Origin: Aldrovandia affinis
Lineage: Eukaryota > Chordata > Actinopteri > Notacanthiformes > Halosauridae
DNA length: 64,000 nt
Reading direction: 5' to 3'
NCBI GenBank assembly: GCA_029706075.1
Contig: JAINUG010000258.1
Coordinates: forward strand, 62,001-126,000
The translations under genes and the position numbers were made by a program. The notes under the pieces were generated by a model that searched no databases, had not been told where the DNA came from, and saw only the letters and a program-made list of their open reading frames with translations. Below, one piece after another: positions 1 through 10,715 of this stretch (position 1 is the first letter of the stretch; each line of letters opens with the position of its first letter).

Positions 1-182
1 GGGCCTATTTTAGGCTAACGTTAACTTAGCCTACTTGTCTCATCTGTGAACATACTAGCTACAGTACATGTTAATTTTCAGCTTCATAGGAATGAGTGTT
101 TGAGTACATTTGAAATGATTGTTGTTAGCCAATATTGCAATTATCACAGCCATTTGAATATTCTCAGTCACCCTTCCTGTAG

Positions 183-756
183 CCCTACCCTGACCTCTGG
201 GCTTTTTGCCAGAAGCTGCTCATCTTGTCCCACGGTCAATGTCTGCCGAGAGAGGCTTTTCGGTGAACAAAGAGGTGGAGACAACCAACATAATGGGGGA
301 CACTGTTGTTGCTCGGCGGCTTGTGTGCGACTATGTCGCTCTACACGGAGGTGTTACTAAGGTGTGTTAATTTCATCAAGTTTCTTCATTTATGAAAAAA
401 ACGGTTTATTTAAAACACATGTCACTTCCTTTTCTAGTCAACAGGCACAACGGTAGAGAGTTTTAACTGATATATTAGTTTTAAAAGCAATGCAATGTTT
501 TATAATACAATTATATGAATTTCCCTGACAGGTGCCACTCACTAAGGAGCTCCTGAAGTCTGTGGAAGCAGCTAGGACCAGGTACCATGACTACCTTACA
601 GAGGAGAGAAGGAAGAAGAAGTTGGAAGCAAAGGCTCGGAAGAGAAAGGCTGCAGAGGATGACCTCGAGGAGCTGAGAAAGAGAAAGAAAACCATCCTAG
701 AGGTGTCTCAAGGTCTGGCCAGAGAGGCTGACAAGACAGCAGAAGAGGCAGAGTGA
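183..756 (+). pseudogene. hAT-like transposase relic, last two exons
   Basis: Two adjacent segments read as the C-terminus of a transposase-like fish ORF. The first (about 183-361) has the motif SHGQ, then, after a one-base frame change, ERGFSVNKEVE, resembling the C-terminal dimerisation block of hAT-type transposases. It ends at a donor-like AAG/GTGTG. The second (532-756) follows a pyrimidine tract and CAG at 529-531 and encodes a strongly charged helical tail rich in K, R and E that ends in a TGA. AATAAA lies at 945-950. The frameshift and the missing N-terminus indicate a dead copy. The family assignment rests on the ERGFS motif only. It could also be a domesticated or unrelated RNase H-like protein. 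Confidence 0.5.
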
Positions 757-1025
757 CGTTTTTTGTTGTTGGGGACTGGTTCAGTTTTCACAAAGTTTTC
801 ACAGAAATGCCCCCAAGTAGTTCCTCCCCAGCTTTGTTACATAGTAACAAGTGTCGTGTCTCTTTGTAGACATACTGTAACATTAAGCTGTTATAAGCTT
901 TTGTGCACTTTGTTCTCTTCACTTTGAAGTGACTTTCTACAGTTAATAAAAATATTAAAATAAATGTACTTTTGAGACTTATTTATTTTATATTAATTAT
1001 CCTTCAGACTTTTTCGTCTGTATGG

Positions 1026-1284
1026 CAGTGGTACACGCGAAAAAAACAGACCGGTTCATTTTTTTCGTGGATCGGGGGAGGGGGGTGCATGGAGAAAAAA
1101 AACTGAGGCAAGTGCGGAACAGAGGCACACAGACGGAAGTGGTCATTTTTCAAAATAAAACACCCTGCAGACTGCGATTTAAATTAAACGTTAAATTAAA
1201 ACGTTTTTATTATTTCTGTGCGGCCCGGTACCAAATGCCTCACGGACCGGTAGCGGGCCGCGGCCCGGTGGTTGGGGACCACTG
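1026..1284. mobile_element. hAT-type MITE, diverged copy
   Basis: The right end reads GGTTGGGGACCACTG and the left end starts CAGTGGT. The internal GCGGCCCGGTACC and GGACCGGT segments match a cleaner copy at 21168-21382. No transposase is encoded. The flanks (CTGTATGG and ATGTAGGG) are only loosely alike, so the 8-bp target duplication has decayed or never matched. Confidence 0.75.
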
Positions 1285-1501
1285 ATGTAGGGTAAATCGA
1301 AGCACCCTTGCGAATCAAATCAGATTTGTAAAATGTGTAACAGTTGAATGTAAATATATGTATCTATTAGATTTGTAATGTCCAGTGTCCATGTTGTACA
1401 TTACATTGTTGTAATTATAGCAGATTGTGATTCTATTGTGTTGTGATTCTATTGTAATTATTTTTCACCCTATTATTTTGATTTCTTATTTCCAATTTCC
1501 A

Positions 1502-2064
1502 GAGAGAAGTGTCCAAAACGCTCCCGAGCCACAGGGGTGTGCGATTTTCCGGGCCACGGGTGTGTAAGAAGGTATTTAGCATGTTCTCATACAGCTGTAA
1601 AAAGGAGAAGGCCCTGATGAGAGCACAGAATGAACAAAGCCTGCCCCTGCACAAGCTCATCACAGAATTCCCGACAAGGTGGGGATCTTGTCTGCAGATG
1701 ATGGAAAGAGTCCTGGAGCAGGAAAAGGCCATTATACAAGTCCTGGCAGCAGACAAAAAGACACGGCACCTTGTAACTACCTAGCAAGACATCCAAGTCT
1801 TGGAATCGGTCACAGCAGCACTGAAGCCACTCCAGGACTTTACAGATGCCATGTCAGGAGAAGCGTATGTGAGCGTGTCCTATTTGAAGCTTGTCATCCA
1901 TCTGTTAAATGCAGAGGTTCTGAATCCGAACGAGGGCGATACAGAACTGACCCAGGAGATCAAGGTTAAGGTTCTCGATGACTTGAATGACAAGTACACT
2001 GACCCTGCAACAGATGAGCTGTTCTCCATGGCTACCTTTCTAGACCCATGATTCAAGACCAGGT
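1502..2064 (+). pseudogene. hAT (ZBED-type) transposase, central exon
   Basis: An exon-like stretch follows TTTCCAG at 1496-1502 and runs to a canonical donor CAG/GTACAT near 2063. The translation contains FPTRWGS, MMERVLEQEKAI, LQDFTDAMSGE and ATFLDP, the typical core of hAT transposases related to ZBED proteins. Two in-frame stops break it. A TAG at about 1782-1784 sits where the family normally has the Trp of a TWQD motif (TGG to TAG). A TGA at 2049-2051 replaces the Arg of DPRFK (CGA to TGA, a CpG transition). No other exon of this protein is visible nearby, so it is a transposon remnant rather than a host gene. Its relation to the 183-756 relic is unclear. Confidence 0.75.
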
Positions 2065-2317
2065 ACATATCTAAGAGAAACTAAGAGAGTTTCACATTTT
2101 ATTCTATGACATCAATTACGCACGTTCATATCTCAACCATGAATTCTGAAGCTGTTATGTGTTTTTAAAACGTAAGCTGCTAACAAGTTGCTACATTCAA
2201 ACTACACCTGTTGTCAGAATAATTAAACATCATTACATCAACGCTCAATATGCTGTCTCTAATATTAGTAGCTTTTGGCTCTGCCAGGTAGCTAGTTACC
2301 GATTGCTGACATGTACT

Positions 2318-2690
2318 AGTTAGCTAGCTACGAACATAACATGAATTGCCTACTCAGTTGGCTAGTATTTCTGAAATTTACAGCTAGCTGGCTAGCTAAG
2401 AACATAACATTGACTGCTCAGCTGGCTAGTATTTCTGAAATATACAGCTAGGTGGCTAGCTACGAATCAGCATTGCTTGCTCAGCTGTACAACTAGCTAG
2501 CTGGCTAGCTATGAACATAATATATAAATTGCCTGCAGCTGGCTAGTATTTCTGAAATGTAGCTACAGCTAGCTGGCTAGCTACGAACATAATAATATGC
2601 ATTGTCTGTTCAGCTGTACAGCTAAGTTAGCTGCCTAGCTACGAATATAATATATATGGATTGCCTGCTTAGATGGCTAGTATTTTATAT
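2318..2690. repeat. Minisatellite, about 60-75 bp unit
   Basis: About six degenerate tandem units each combine a TAGCTAGCTACGAACATAA core with TGCTCAGCTGGCTAGTATTTC and a variable spacer. A further eroded unit lies near 2745-2865. CTAG and AGCT palindromes recur throughout. There is no coding potential. Confidence 0.75.
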
Positions 2691-3336
2691 AACCTGTAAT
2701 TTTAGGTTGCTTTTGCCTCCCTCAGGTAGTGAAAGGTGCAGTCAAGCTACGAACATATTGCCTGCTCAGCAGGCTAGCACGTAACTGAAATTATAGGGGA
2801 ATTGGTCAGATTAAGCTAAAATATACAGCTAGCGAGCTGCCTAACTACGAACAAAGTAAATGCATAGCCTGCTCAGCTTTAGTCTTCTGATTTGCTGTCA
2901 AACTGGCTATTGAAACAGCCATGATCACCAGCGAGGTTACAGCAGAAATAGCTAACAGAGAAACCAGCTAGTTCAACGCAGGAGGACTGAGCAGGTTAGT
3001 ATGAAATGAGTGATAGTGCAAATTAGTTTGTGGGCAGACAAAAGAGACAGCAGGTAGCCATTTCCCCTCCATGCATTCTTGAAGCTATTGTGGGATAGCT
3101 ACCTAGTCAAATTTTAATAATTGCGTTTTGTTATCAGAAATGTCTGTTTATATGAACCTTAATCTGTACAAAATATTTCTGGTATCAGAATCTGAAATCA
3201 TACTTTTGTATGTAGCAGCGGGTTGTAGCAATTATCGGTCTCTGTGATGACAAGTTGCAATATAACATAATACTTGTGATCAGTTGCATGATCCAGGGGT
3301 ACAAGACATATCCAGTGTATAAATTGGCAAAAAAAT
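2691..3336. other. Non-coding stretch
   Basis: AT-rich sequence holding an eroded continuation of the minisatellite (about 2745-2865) and one copy of a 38-bp direct repeat at 3017-3054, whose second copy is at 5184-5221. No credible ORF or RNA gene is seen. Confidence 0.5.
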
Positions 3337-3530
3337 GTTGGGGAGAATCAGATCTCAGCCAGGACCAGTTAGACTGAGAGATCCTAAACCACATTCAATA
3401 CTTCTTAATAAACAACACGTTCTTCAGAGTCTGATATAACTGGGTTTTATTGTACACAATGCAAAATCATCTACAAGAAACCTGTGGCTGGTTTGCGCAA
3501 AAGAGCCCTGACCATTTCCTGCGTCCACAG
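3337..3530 (-). repeat. Inverted relic of an ERV-A-type LTR
   Basis: Read on the minus strand, this segment aligns with the 3' half of the ERV-A LTR. Shared landmarks are TTTGCGCAAA, a polyadenylation-signal region, TCAGACTCTGAAGA, GAAGTATT and the terminal GAGATCTGATTCT block. Divergence is clearly greater than between the two ERV-A LTRs. Neither the LTR 5' half nor a primer site could be recognised beside it, so it looks like an old truncated or solo LTR. Confidence 0.6.
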
Positions 3531-5421
3531 TTTTAAACATGTCACACCCCCCTCCTGCCTCGGAGCTCTACGTCATCATGACACTCCGACTCAACTCCTC
3601 CTCAATGATCTCATCACATTCCATTGCCCCCCGTGATCCTTTTCTTCCTCTTTTCGGTTACATTTTCATTTTTAATTTTGTTTATTCATCACTCTCTAAT
3701 AAAACACAATAAACAGAGATAAACAGACACTTCGGCTGACCTAACTGTGCATTGTATGGTTATATAGACATATATATTGTGTCAACAACTTATTTGATAA
3801 ATAGTTGCATCATTCCCACAGATTTATGCAGATAGTCCTATTCCAGGGGTTTATAATCTATCTGCCACTCGACTCGGGAACACTGGCAATGAATGTAGCA
3901 AAATCTCTGATACAAAGGTAAAATGCTTAAACGTGGCGAGGTGCATTTCTTTAACTTTATCCACGTTCTCCTCTTTGTACGCTCCAAGGTTTTCACAAGC
4001 TGGACTCGTAAATCCCAGTGACGGGTGAGTCTTCCTCAATAACCTTCATGGTCACTATCTTGTGAAGGGAGGACCATGGTTGCTTTTGAACCACAAACTG
4101 CAGTGGCTAAACCTTGAGTTCCAGACCGCACGGTTCGGATCTCTCCCATACACATAATCATTACCTCATTGGACAGAGACAGTTTACGACTGCACAAGCA
4201 GACACTCGGGCCTTTGATTTAAATTCATGTTAGATATAATTCTTGTATCTTTGTATTACGAGTTCTGTATCACTGTACCATGTATATGCCTAATCTATCT
4301 GTCTCGTTTAAAGTCCTTGGCGTCCCACTTCCAAGCACAGCCTGTAGACGATATTTCTGTTTTAATTGACATACTGATAATAGACTAACAGTGGCTTTAC
4401 TTATGCATCTAGTGGAATGTTATTGGCCCGGTTAGCAAAACATACAGGAATTAGACCATGTGCAGATCTTAGGTTACATAAAATGACCTATTGGAAACAT
4501 AGGGACAGAACATGGGGTTCCTAAGTGCAAAGCTTCTCAAAAAATGTATCCCACAATGTATTAAAGAAAATAGTATGTTTCCACATAAATTGCTATGTAG
4601 CTAATCTACTATTATGCCAAGTATCATAAGAATAAAGTGAACGTGTATTTTTTTTTTAATTTAAATTTTTGTTAGTTTGCGCCAAATTGCTTTGTAACAC
4701 GTAACATGCAATCGACTCAGCAACAAGACTTTTACTTGCTGTTTCTAAGAATGCATCAAATATCTTCAAATTTTGACTGAATTCCATACTATAGCTGTTT
4801 TACTAAGAATATAGCTCACAATTAGAGAATATGGACGTCGAGAAAGACAGATTTCAAGCAAAATACAACAAGACACATTATGTAATGCTGTTTATTAATA
4901 TACTCGCATGAAACAGAGATCCATACATTTTACATTTATATAGGCTAATCCAAATTTCTCTCAGAAAAAAATACACGAGACTTCTGATAAGATTTACTTA
5001 CTCTTTCCAGCTCTCTCTCTTGAATAGCAAATAGCGACTCCAAAATTACATCAAATCCTCAACCCCGAATACATTTACCCCTGGACCATGCAACTGATCT
5101 TGTGCTTTAGTGTTATAAAGTATTCAAGCGTTATCTGCAACTTGAAGATATACAGCGGGTCCATTAGTCTTCTAAGATTCAGATGCAAATTAGTTTGTGG
5201 GCAGACAAAAGAGACAGCAGGCTGAAAACCGGTTTGCCCAAATCAGAAGAGATTCGCCGTTTGTCTCCCCAGGGAGAGTGACAATGGATTCTTGTGGGTT
5301 ATAAGATAGTATAGTTTGGACACATGGCACTAGCAAGCAAAAACTGTGACCTGAGCCATGCAGGAGTACAACTAGCATAACACGGCTATATAGTAAACGC
5401 AGCCACAATAACTTTTCATGT
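3531..5421. other. Non-coding stretch before ERV-A
   Basis: AT-rich DNA without a credible ORF. It holds the second copy of the 38-bp direct repeat (5184-5221). The last four bases, ATGT at 5418-5421, are the upstream target duplication of ERV-A. Nothing else is recognised. Confidence 0.5.
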
Positions 5422-6448
5422 TGTGGGAGGAAAATTAAGAAAAGCTTTGCATCTAGGACCCCATCTGCTGTCCCTATGTGTCTAATCTCAAAAAACAATA
5501 AGTACAGGACGTGGAGCCATAAAACGAGCACAATGGAGGCTAAACATAAAACTCAGACCGAGAGTCAATGGGCAGTGAATGATCTCTGTCTGAGGAGGTC
5601 GCGGTCATGAGTAGAGGAGGGGGTCGGGCTCCACATCCTGACAGGCATGACCAGATGCCGCACTCTAAGTGGTAACTCAATAAGGGTACTTCCCTACCTG
5701 ACAAGAGCACAATGGGACAGATATAGGTGGACGGGTCTTCCCACCACTAAGATTTATAAGCCCAGTTCGGGCAAGGCTCTGCAGCACGAGGGTGAGAGGA
5801 CGTGGATTAACAAGTAAACAAGTGAACCCCACCATGCTTTAACCTTTTACCTTTGTATCAGGGATTCTGCAGATTTTACCACGAAAATTATTGGGTCACT
5901 CCGCAGATATACTATATTATAGACCATTGGAATTAAACTATCCGCATAAGTCGTGGGGCAATGGTGTAGCCCCATCTCAAATAAAACTATTACTAAGCTA
6001 TACAACACAGGTAAATACATAGTACACAGTTGGGTCAGCTGAAGTTTCCATTTATGTCTGTTTAAGTCTGTTTATGTCCGCTCAAGGCTGTTTATGTCTG
6101 TTTATCTCTTTTCATTAATCTTTTAGTTAAATGGTGAAGGTATGAATAAAGGAAAATAAAAAGTGGTCTCGGCAGGATGGAACGCCATGAGGTCATGGGG
6201 AGGGGTCGAGCCAGGTGGTGGTCAACCTCCAAGGCAGGAAGAGCCGACAAGATAAAAAGTTGGTGCACGGGCCTAGGGGGCAGCTGTTTTGCGCAAACCA
6301 GCCCGGTTGTTGTATCTAATCTTGTGTTGCATACAATAAACCTTATTTACCTCAGACTCTGAAGATTGTACCATTTTTGAAGAAGTATTAAATGTGGAGC
6401 GGGATCGCTCAGTCAAACTGGCCCTGTCTGAGATCCGATTCTGCGACA
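5422..6448 (+). repeat. ERV-A 5' LTR
   Basis: 1027 bp, starting TGTGGGAGG and ending GCGACA. A TATA-like TTTATAAG lies at about 5753-5760 and a polyadenylation signal AATAAA at 6335-6340. It is about twice as long as the 3' LTR because the 3' copy lacks two internal blocks corresponding to about 5445-5751 (307 bp) and 6077-6270 (194 bp). The two missing blocks add up to the full 501-bp length difference. Confidence 0.93.
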
Positions 6449-6453
6449 ATAAT

Positions 6454-6471
6454 TGGCGAGCCAGCCAGGAG
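6454..6471 (+). promoter_or_regulatory. Primer binding site, tRNA-Arg type
   Basis: TGGCGAGCCAGCCAGGAG, five bases after the LTR CA end, is an 18-nt complement to the 3' end of vertebrate tRNA-Arg(ACG) including CCA, as I recall that tRNA. It would be the site where minus-strand DNA synthesis was primed. Confidence 0.8.
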
Positions 6472-7446
6472 GACACAACAGGAGTCAGAGACCTGGACGA
6501 AGCTGCTGCCGTTGATACAACCCTGGCCATAGGGAAGAGGTGAGCGGAGCCTATTTACAAAATCTGCAAGTTGGTTGTATTCAAGGGCGGTAGGTTCATT
6601 CAGACTACGGCGCTATAGTGCCTGTCCTCCAACGAGTCTAAATTTAAAGTTAAATTGAGCAAAGGGTCTAAGGTAAATGCATGTGTTGTGTGGATGAATG
6701 ATCTGAGGCGTATGCAAAGCTGAAAGGGCATGTCACAGAGGTTCCCACTATAGAGGAACTGGTGGCACTGACCAGTGCTGTTGTCGACAACATACTGTCG
6801 AGTCAAGAGTGACTACGACTAAGCACTTGCCCGTTTGTGCAAGTGATCCGGCCACTAACTGAGACTTGCGCCGCAACTAAAAGTGAATTGTTTGCCCGTT
6901 TGTGCAAACGAGCCTAGCCACTAACTGAGACTTGTGGCCACTGGTCAGGATTGGGTGTGTACCTGTACAGGTTTATAGGAGTGTGTGATTCACGAATTGG
7001 GCATGAGTTTGCAAACTATTATATGTGCGCTGCGAGTGTTCTATGTGTTTTGTGAAATTATACGTGCGCTTTGCGGGCTGTTTGTGCTTTGTGTAAGCTG
7101 TTTGTGCATTCTGTGAGTCTTGTGTGGTCTGGGACGTCTCTTTATGTTGTATGTTGAATCGGCTGAATTGTTGGAAAGGAGAAGCGGGGAAAGTGAAGGG
7201 GATAAGCCACTAGAAGGCAGTCGCCATTGTTGAATGGTTACCTGATATGAGCAGGGGTTGTTGAGAGGCTTGTGATTCGCAAGCAGAATTTGTATTCTGC
7301 GGTAATACGCAGATTTTGTGATACAGCCTATATAAAGTTGTGGTAAATATTGCAATAAGCTTGTCGAGGTTACAGTCTATTAGGATAAGGACTGTGAATG
7401 TTATGAGCCCCGGAAATAGCCAAATGAGCCCGTAAATAAGGGACAC
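6472..7446 (+). other. ERV-A leader, mostly non-coding
   Basis: About 1 kb between primer site and the piggyBac insertion. A short coding-like stretch at about 6640-6812 (ending TGA) includes HVTEVPTIEELVAL and may be a gag relic, but it is interrupted. A tandem pair of about 62 bp (near 6833 and 6895) shares CCCGTTTGTGCAA and CCACTAACTGAGACTTG. No long ORF is present. Confidence 0.45.
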
Positions 7447-9063
7447 CGACGCTCCCAGCAGCAATAAAATTATATTACTATTTCTAACTTCGCGATATTT
7501 TATCATACACACGCCACAAAAACATTGACAGAAACCTTAGAATCTCGACTTTCCGATTTGAGCACTGGCAAATCAAATGGGGTTTTTTAAATGAGGTTAA
7601 TTAGACCAAAAGTAAACTTGCCTTTTACTCTCTTTTTTACCTGGAAGTAACGTCCCCCTTCTGTTGACATGGTAACTAGGTGCTAGTTTCGGGGAGGTGC
7701 GTGGGGAGGGGCATGGGGCCATGTGCGGAAAGCCGGCGTAAACAACACATAAACTGTCCCGAAAATTTGAAGCAAGATTTTATACAGACATACAATTTTA
7801 TTCAAGATGGAAAGATTTTCTGTGCTGCAGTGTTTGAGAGCATTGATGGAAGGCGACGAGGACAACAACTCATCATGTCCCGATACTGAAGAGGATTCAG
7901 ATGAAGAGAGACAGCATTTTGAATTTAGAATTGATCCAGCTGAGGACCTAACTGGCGAAGAGTAAGTAACTATATTTGATTTGCCATGTTATCAAATACT
8001 CGTATATATATATTCAATATATGAATTCCGGGTCTTGTGACTACATATTCCGCTTGTTGCAACGTAACAAATTGCAATAGGCACACAAGATCTATGTAAG
8101 AATACTTTTCAAACAGCCTAAAATGTTATAACAAATCGTATGTAGCATCTTGTCTGTGTTTACGCTTGCGATCTGCCAGCAACAGTCTGTATGCTGATAT
8201 TTATTTTATTTCGCTTGTTTTCAAATACTCGTGAAAATATATGAATTCCGTGTCTTGTGACGCTAAACATATTCCGCATGTTGCAATGTAACAAATTGCA
8301 ATCGGCACTCAAGATCTATGTAAAAATACTTTTCAAACAGCCTAAAATGTTATAAAAAAAGCGATTCACTGTAATGCTCTGATGTAGGTGTGTCCTTACA
8401 ACCTTTTTCTTTTATGTTTACAGTGACGACGATGTGGAAGACAAAGCACCTACTCCTCCACCAAAAAAGCCACGCAGGACTCCTACACAAAGGTATGTGT
8501 CTTATGTGCATTATTGTTAGGCTGTATGACTTGTAATATGTGGCATTCCCCTGTATATACTGTAGTTTGTGTGCTGTTTTCAATAAATCTTCCTAAATGA
8601 AAAAAGCATATTTTTTTCTGTCTTCTGCATGGCTCACTGACTTGCTTACTCTGATGGCCTTTGAGAGAGAGATGGCCCATCTGACAGATCTTAGAGGTGT
8701 GGGCAATGAATAATGAATATTCAGGTATTTAGCATTTAGCCCTCCCACAGCCTGAAATAAATGTGACCAGTTCTAATAAAAACTGGTTTTTAGCTATTTA
8801 TATCTCAGATGTGCTAAACTATTTTCACACCCTTACATAACCAAGACCTGATGAACAAACGCACATTGGCAAAACAATTCGTCACTATAGTTTAGTGTGT
8901 GCTTTCACAACTTTTGTGACGGCAGAAAAATTTACTATTTTTAACTTGTGTGTTTGTAGATATATTTACAAGCTGCATATGATACTGACCAAACTATTGA
9001 TGGCATACAAATGTAGCTGTGATTGTCCTTCAAATAAAAATATCAAACACTTTGGAGTAAGGC
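7447..9063 (+). mobile_element. piggyBac derivative A
   Basis: Its outer parts match piggyBac copy B at 58796-60369 along several hundred bases at each side. Left landmarks are GCAGCAATAAAA, TTATCATACACACGC and CATCTTGTCTGTGTTTACG. Right landmarks run from TCAATAAATCTTCC to TCAAACACTTTGGAGTAA. It retains the 5' coding exons but has lost the rest of the transposase. The terminal CCCCCTGAGGTC repeats and TTAA flanks seen in copy B are not preserved, so the outer boundaries are approximate and one or both ends may be truncated. Confidence 0.7.
7807..8492 (+). pseudogene. piggyBac transposase, N-terminal exons
   Basis: Exon 1 (7807-7961) starts at ATG and encodes an acidic N-terminus containing MEGDEDNNSS and DSDEERQHFEF. 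It ends at a donor A/GTAAGT. Exon 2 (8424-8492) follows TTTACAG and encodes DDDVEDKAPTPPPKKPRR, ending at a donor AG/GTATGT. The acidic start followed by a short basic stretch is usual for the poorly structured N-terminus of vertebrate piggyBac transposases. The catalytic DDE domain is absent: the sequence passes directly into the element's 3' region. I assign the exons to piggyBac because they lie inside an element homologous to copy B, which has a clear piggyBac C-terminus and termini. Confidence 0.6.
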
Positions 9064-9637
9064 TTTAGTATTTTTAGAGAGTTATCTGCTCACGTAGAGT
9101 ACTTTACGGTCCTGTGATTATTCAGCGCATAATTTTCCGAGGGTTTCCAGCGTTTCGTTGGTGAACTTTCCTTCGCTTCTGTTTCAATTTTATTTTGTTG
9201 ATGTTCTTGATGCACCTTTTAGCGTTTTTACTTTTTAAGTCTCCCTTTGCGATTTGTAATTTCTCAGTTGTTTTTGGTTTCATTGTATTCTACCTCACCT
9301 TTACTTCTTCCATTTTAGTGCACTTTTCGGTATTTTATTTGTAACCTTTTTTGTTGTTGTTTTTTATCTTATTGTTTAAAGCGCTTTCAGTTTCTAAATT
9401 TCCACGTAGCGCACCTTCTTATTTTAATCTTACTGATTAACGCGTTTAGCTTCAGTTTCCATTTTAGTGCGTTTCAGCATTTTTTTGTATTGTAGCCTTT
9501 TTGCTGTTTCTTAGCATTTATAGCACGCTTTAGCTTTTTTTCTCCATTTAGCGCATTTATCAGCATTCGTATTTATACAAACAAATATTTATTTGTTCCT
9601 ATTTGTTTGAAACCGAACAGGTGAGTGACAATTTGCA
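9064..9637 (+). other. T-rich stretch with TTTAGYGC motif
   Basis: Strongly pyrimidine-rich on the plus strand, with irregularly repeated TTTTAGYGC / GCGTTTCAGC-like words (for example near 9221, 9409, 9449 and 9551). It has no ORF. It separates piggyBac A from the first recognisable gag segment, and its origin is unknown. Confidence 0.4.
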
Positions 9638-9778
9638 GTGGCAGAGGCAGTGGCAGATCGACAGGAATATGATAGGATAGCAGCTAGAGGAGAGAGGAAA
9701 AAGAAGCAAAGTGCACATACAGTTAAACCCAAGATACAGTACACGTCTACCCCTAGAAGCAGTATAATTAGTGAGAGT
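9638..9778 (+). pseudogene. ERV-A gag, internal acidic/basic segment
   Basis: An open frame begins near 9638 and reads through AEAVADRQEYDRIAARGERKKK and then a run of Ser and Glu before entering, still open, the antisense of an L2 scrap. I take it as a gag linker or matrix segment because the gag zinc knuckle lies downstream (10600) and because ERV-B has a charged coil in the same position. The start codon and most of matrix are not visible, and the capsid region appears lost at the L2 insertion. Assignment to gag is an inference from position. Confidence 0.45.
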
Positions 9779-10232
9779 GAGGAGGAGGAAGAAATATCAG
9801 AGTCTGAGACGGGAGAAAAAGAGGGGAAGCAGGGGGAGGGCACAGAGGGAGTGGAGGGCACAGCGGGAGTGGAGGGCAGAGCGGGAGTGGAAGGCACAGC
9901 GGGAGTGGAGGGCACAGCGAGAGTGGAGGGCACAGCGGGAGTGGAGGGCACAGTGGGAGTGGAGGGCACAGAGGGAGTGGAGGGCACAGCAGGAGTGGAA
10001 GGCACAGCGGGAGTGGAGGGCACAGCGAGAGTGGAGGGCACAGCAGGAGTGGAGGGCACAGTGGGAATGGAGGGCACAGCAGGAGTGGAGGGCACAGAGG
10101 GAGGGGAGGGCACAAAGGAGCTGCGGATGTCTACAATTTTCTCCTCGAAGAAAACAGCAAAGTCATCAGCAGTGAAGGGGGACTGAGGTGGGGGAGGAGG
10201 TGTGCTGAGGAGAGAGGAGAAAATAGCTGGGG
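9779..10232 (-). mobile_element. L2 LINE scrap with expanded 18-bp repeat
   Basis: Minus-strand fragment homologous to 27960-28250 of the larger L2 element. It contains FTADDFAVFFEEKI, followed by an array of an 18-bp unit at about 9838-10115, roughly 15 copies of a GTGGAGGGCACAGCGGGA-type unit against about 6 in the LINE at 28021-28135. On the minus strand the array encodes a PSTPAV-type repeat. On the plus strand it is also open, as GVEGTA repeats fused to the gag frame. Variant units recur with a period of about six units, suggesting a 108-bp higher-order duplication. Confidence 0.8.
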
Positions 10233-10292
10233 GAGCTGACCAAAAATAAGAAAGACAAAGAAAAGACCGAAAAAGGTAAAACACAGGCCCCA

Positions 10293-10715
10293 GTGATGTT
10301 AGCCGAGCAGCCTACACCAAACCCGGCTGCACTTACTCCAATGGTTGCAGCAATGCCCCAGGCGCAGAGACCCAAAATGCTGGCGCCTATGCCGGCAACA
10401 CCAACCTCACTAACCCAAGTAGTTGCCCCAGACTCACGAGTCCCACCTGTGCATGTACATGTTACCCAATCTGCGGGTGGTTATCAGCACCCAATGGGAA
10501 GAGGGGCAATGAGAGGAAGGGGGAGCCAACAGGGGGGTGCGCCCCAGCGAGGTGGAGGGAGAGGCCGAGACAGTCAGTGGGCACAGTCTAGATACGGTGT
10601 GTGTTGGGGATGTAATCAAGCTGGGCACCATAGAAGGAACTGTCCAACAAACCCATGGGGAGAACCGGCAGTATCTTGCCCATGGACAGGACCAGCAGCA
10701 AATGGTCAGAACTAG
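10293..10715 (+). pseudogene. ERV-A gag, nucleocapsid part
   Basis: A Pro/Ala-rich stretch is followed by Gly/Arg-rich sequence (GRGAMRGRGSQQGG) and one CCHC zinc knuckle, CWGCNQAGHHRRNC (C-x2-C-x4-H-x4-C), typical of retroviral nucleocapsid, which binds genomic RNA. The frame ends at a TAG (10713-10715) followed by GGGTGCC. The protease DTG lies in the same frame downstream, as expected if pol was made by stop-codon readthrough, the gammaretrovirus arrangement. A second in-frame stop at 10807-10809 is probably decay. Matrix and capsid parts are missing upstream, where the L2 scrap sits. Confidence 0.75.

Noticed and set aside
3017-5221. Target duplication of a 2.1-kb element
   Set aside because: 38 bp is too long for known vertebrate transposon target duplications, and no element termini lie next to the repeats.
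5190-5531. 113-codon minus-strand frame
   Set aside because: Spans the LTR boundary of ERV-A, so it cannot be an ancestral gene.
9768-10115. CPPLPL-type repeat protein on the minus strand
   Set aside because: Third-frame shadow of the 18-bp LINE array. The PSTPAV frame is the one shared with the L2 ORF.
9838-10115. CRISPR-like array
   Set aside because: Units are contiguous 18-mers without spacers, in a eukaryotic LINE.
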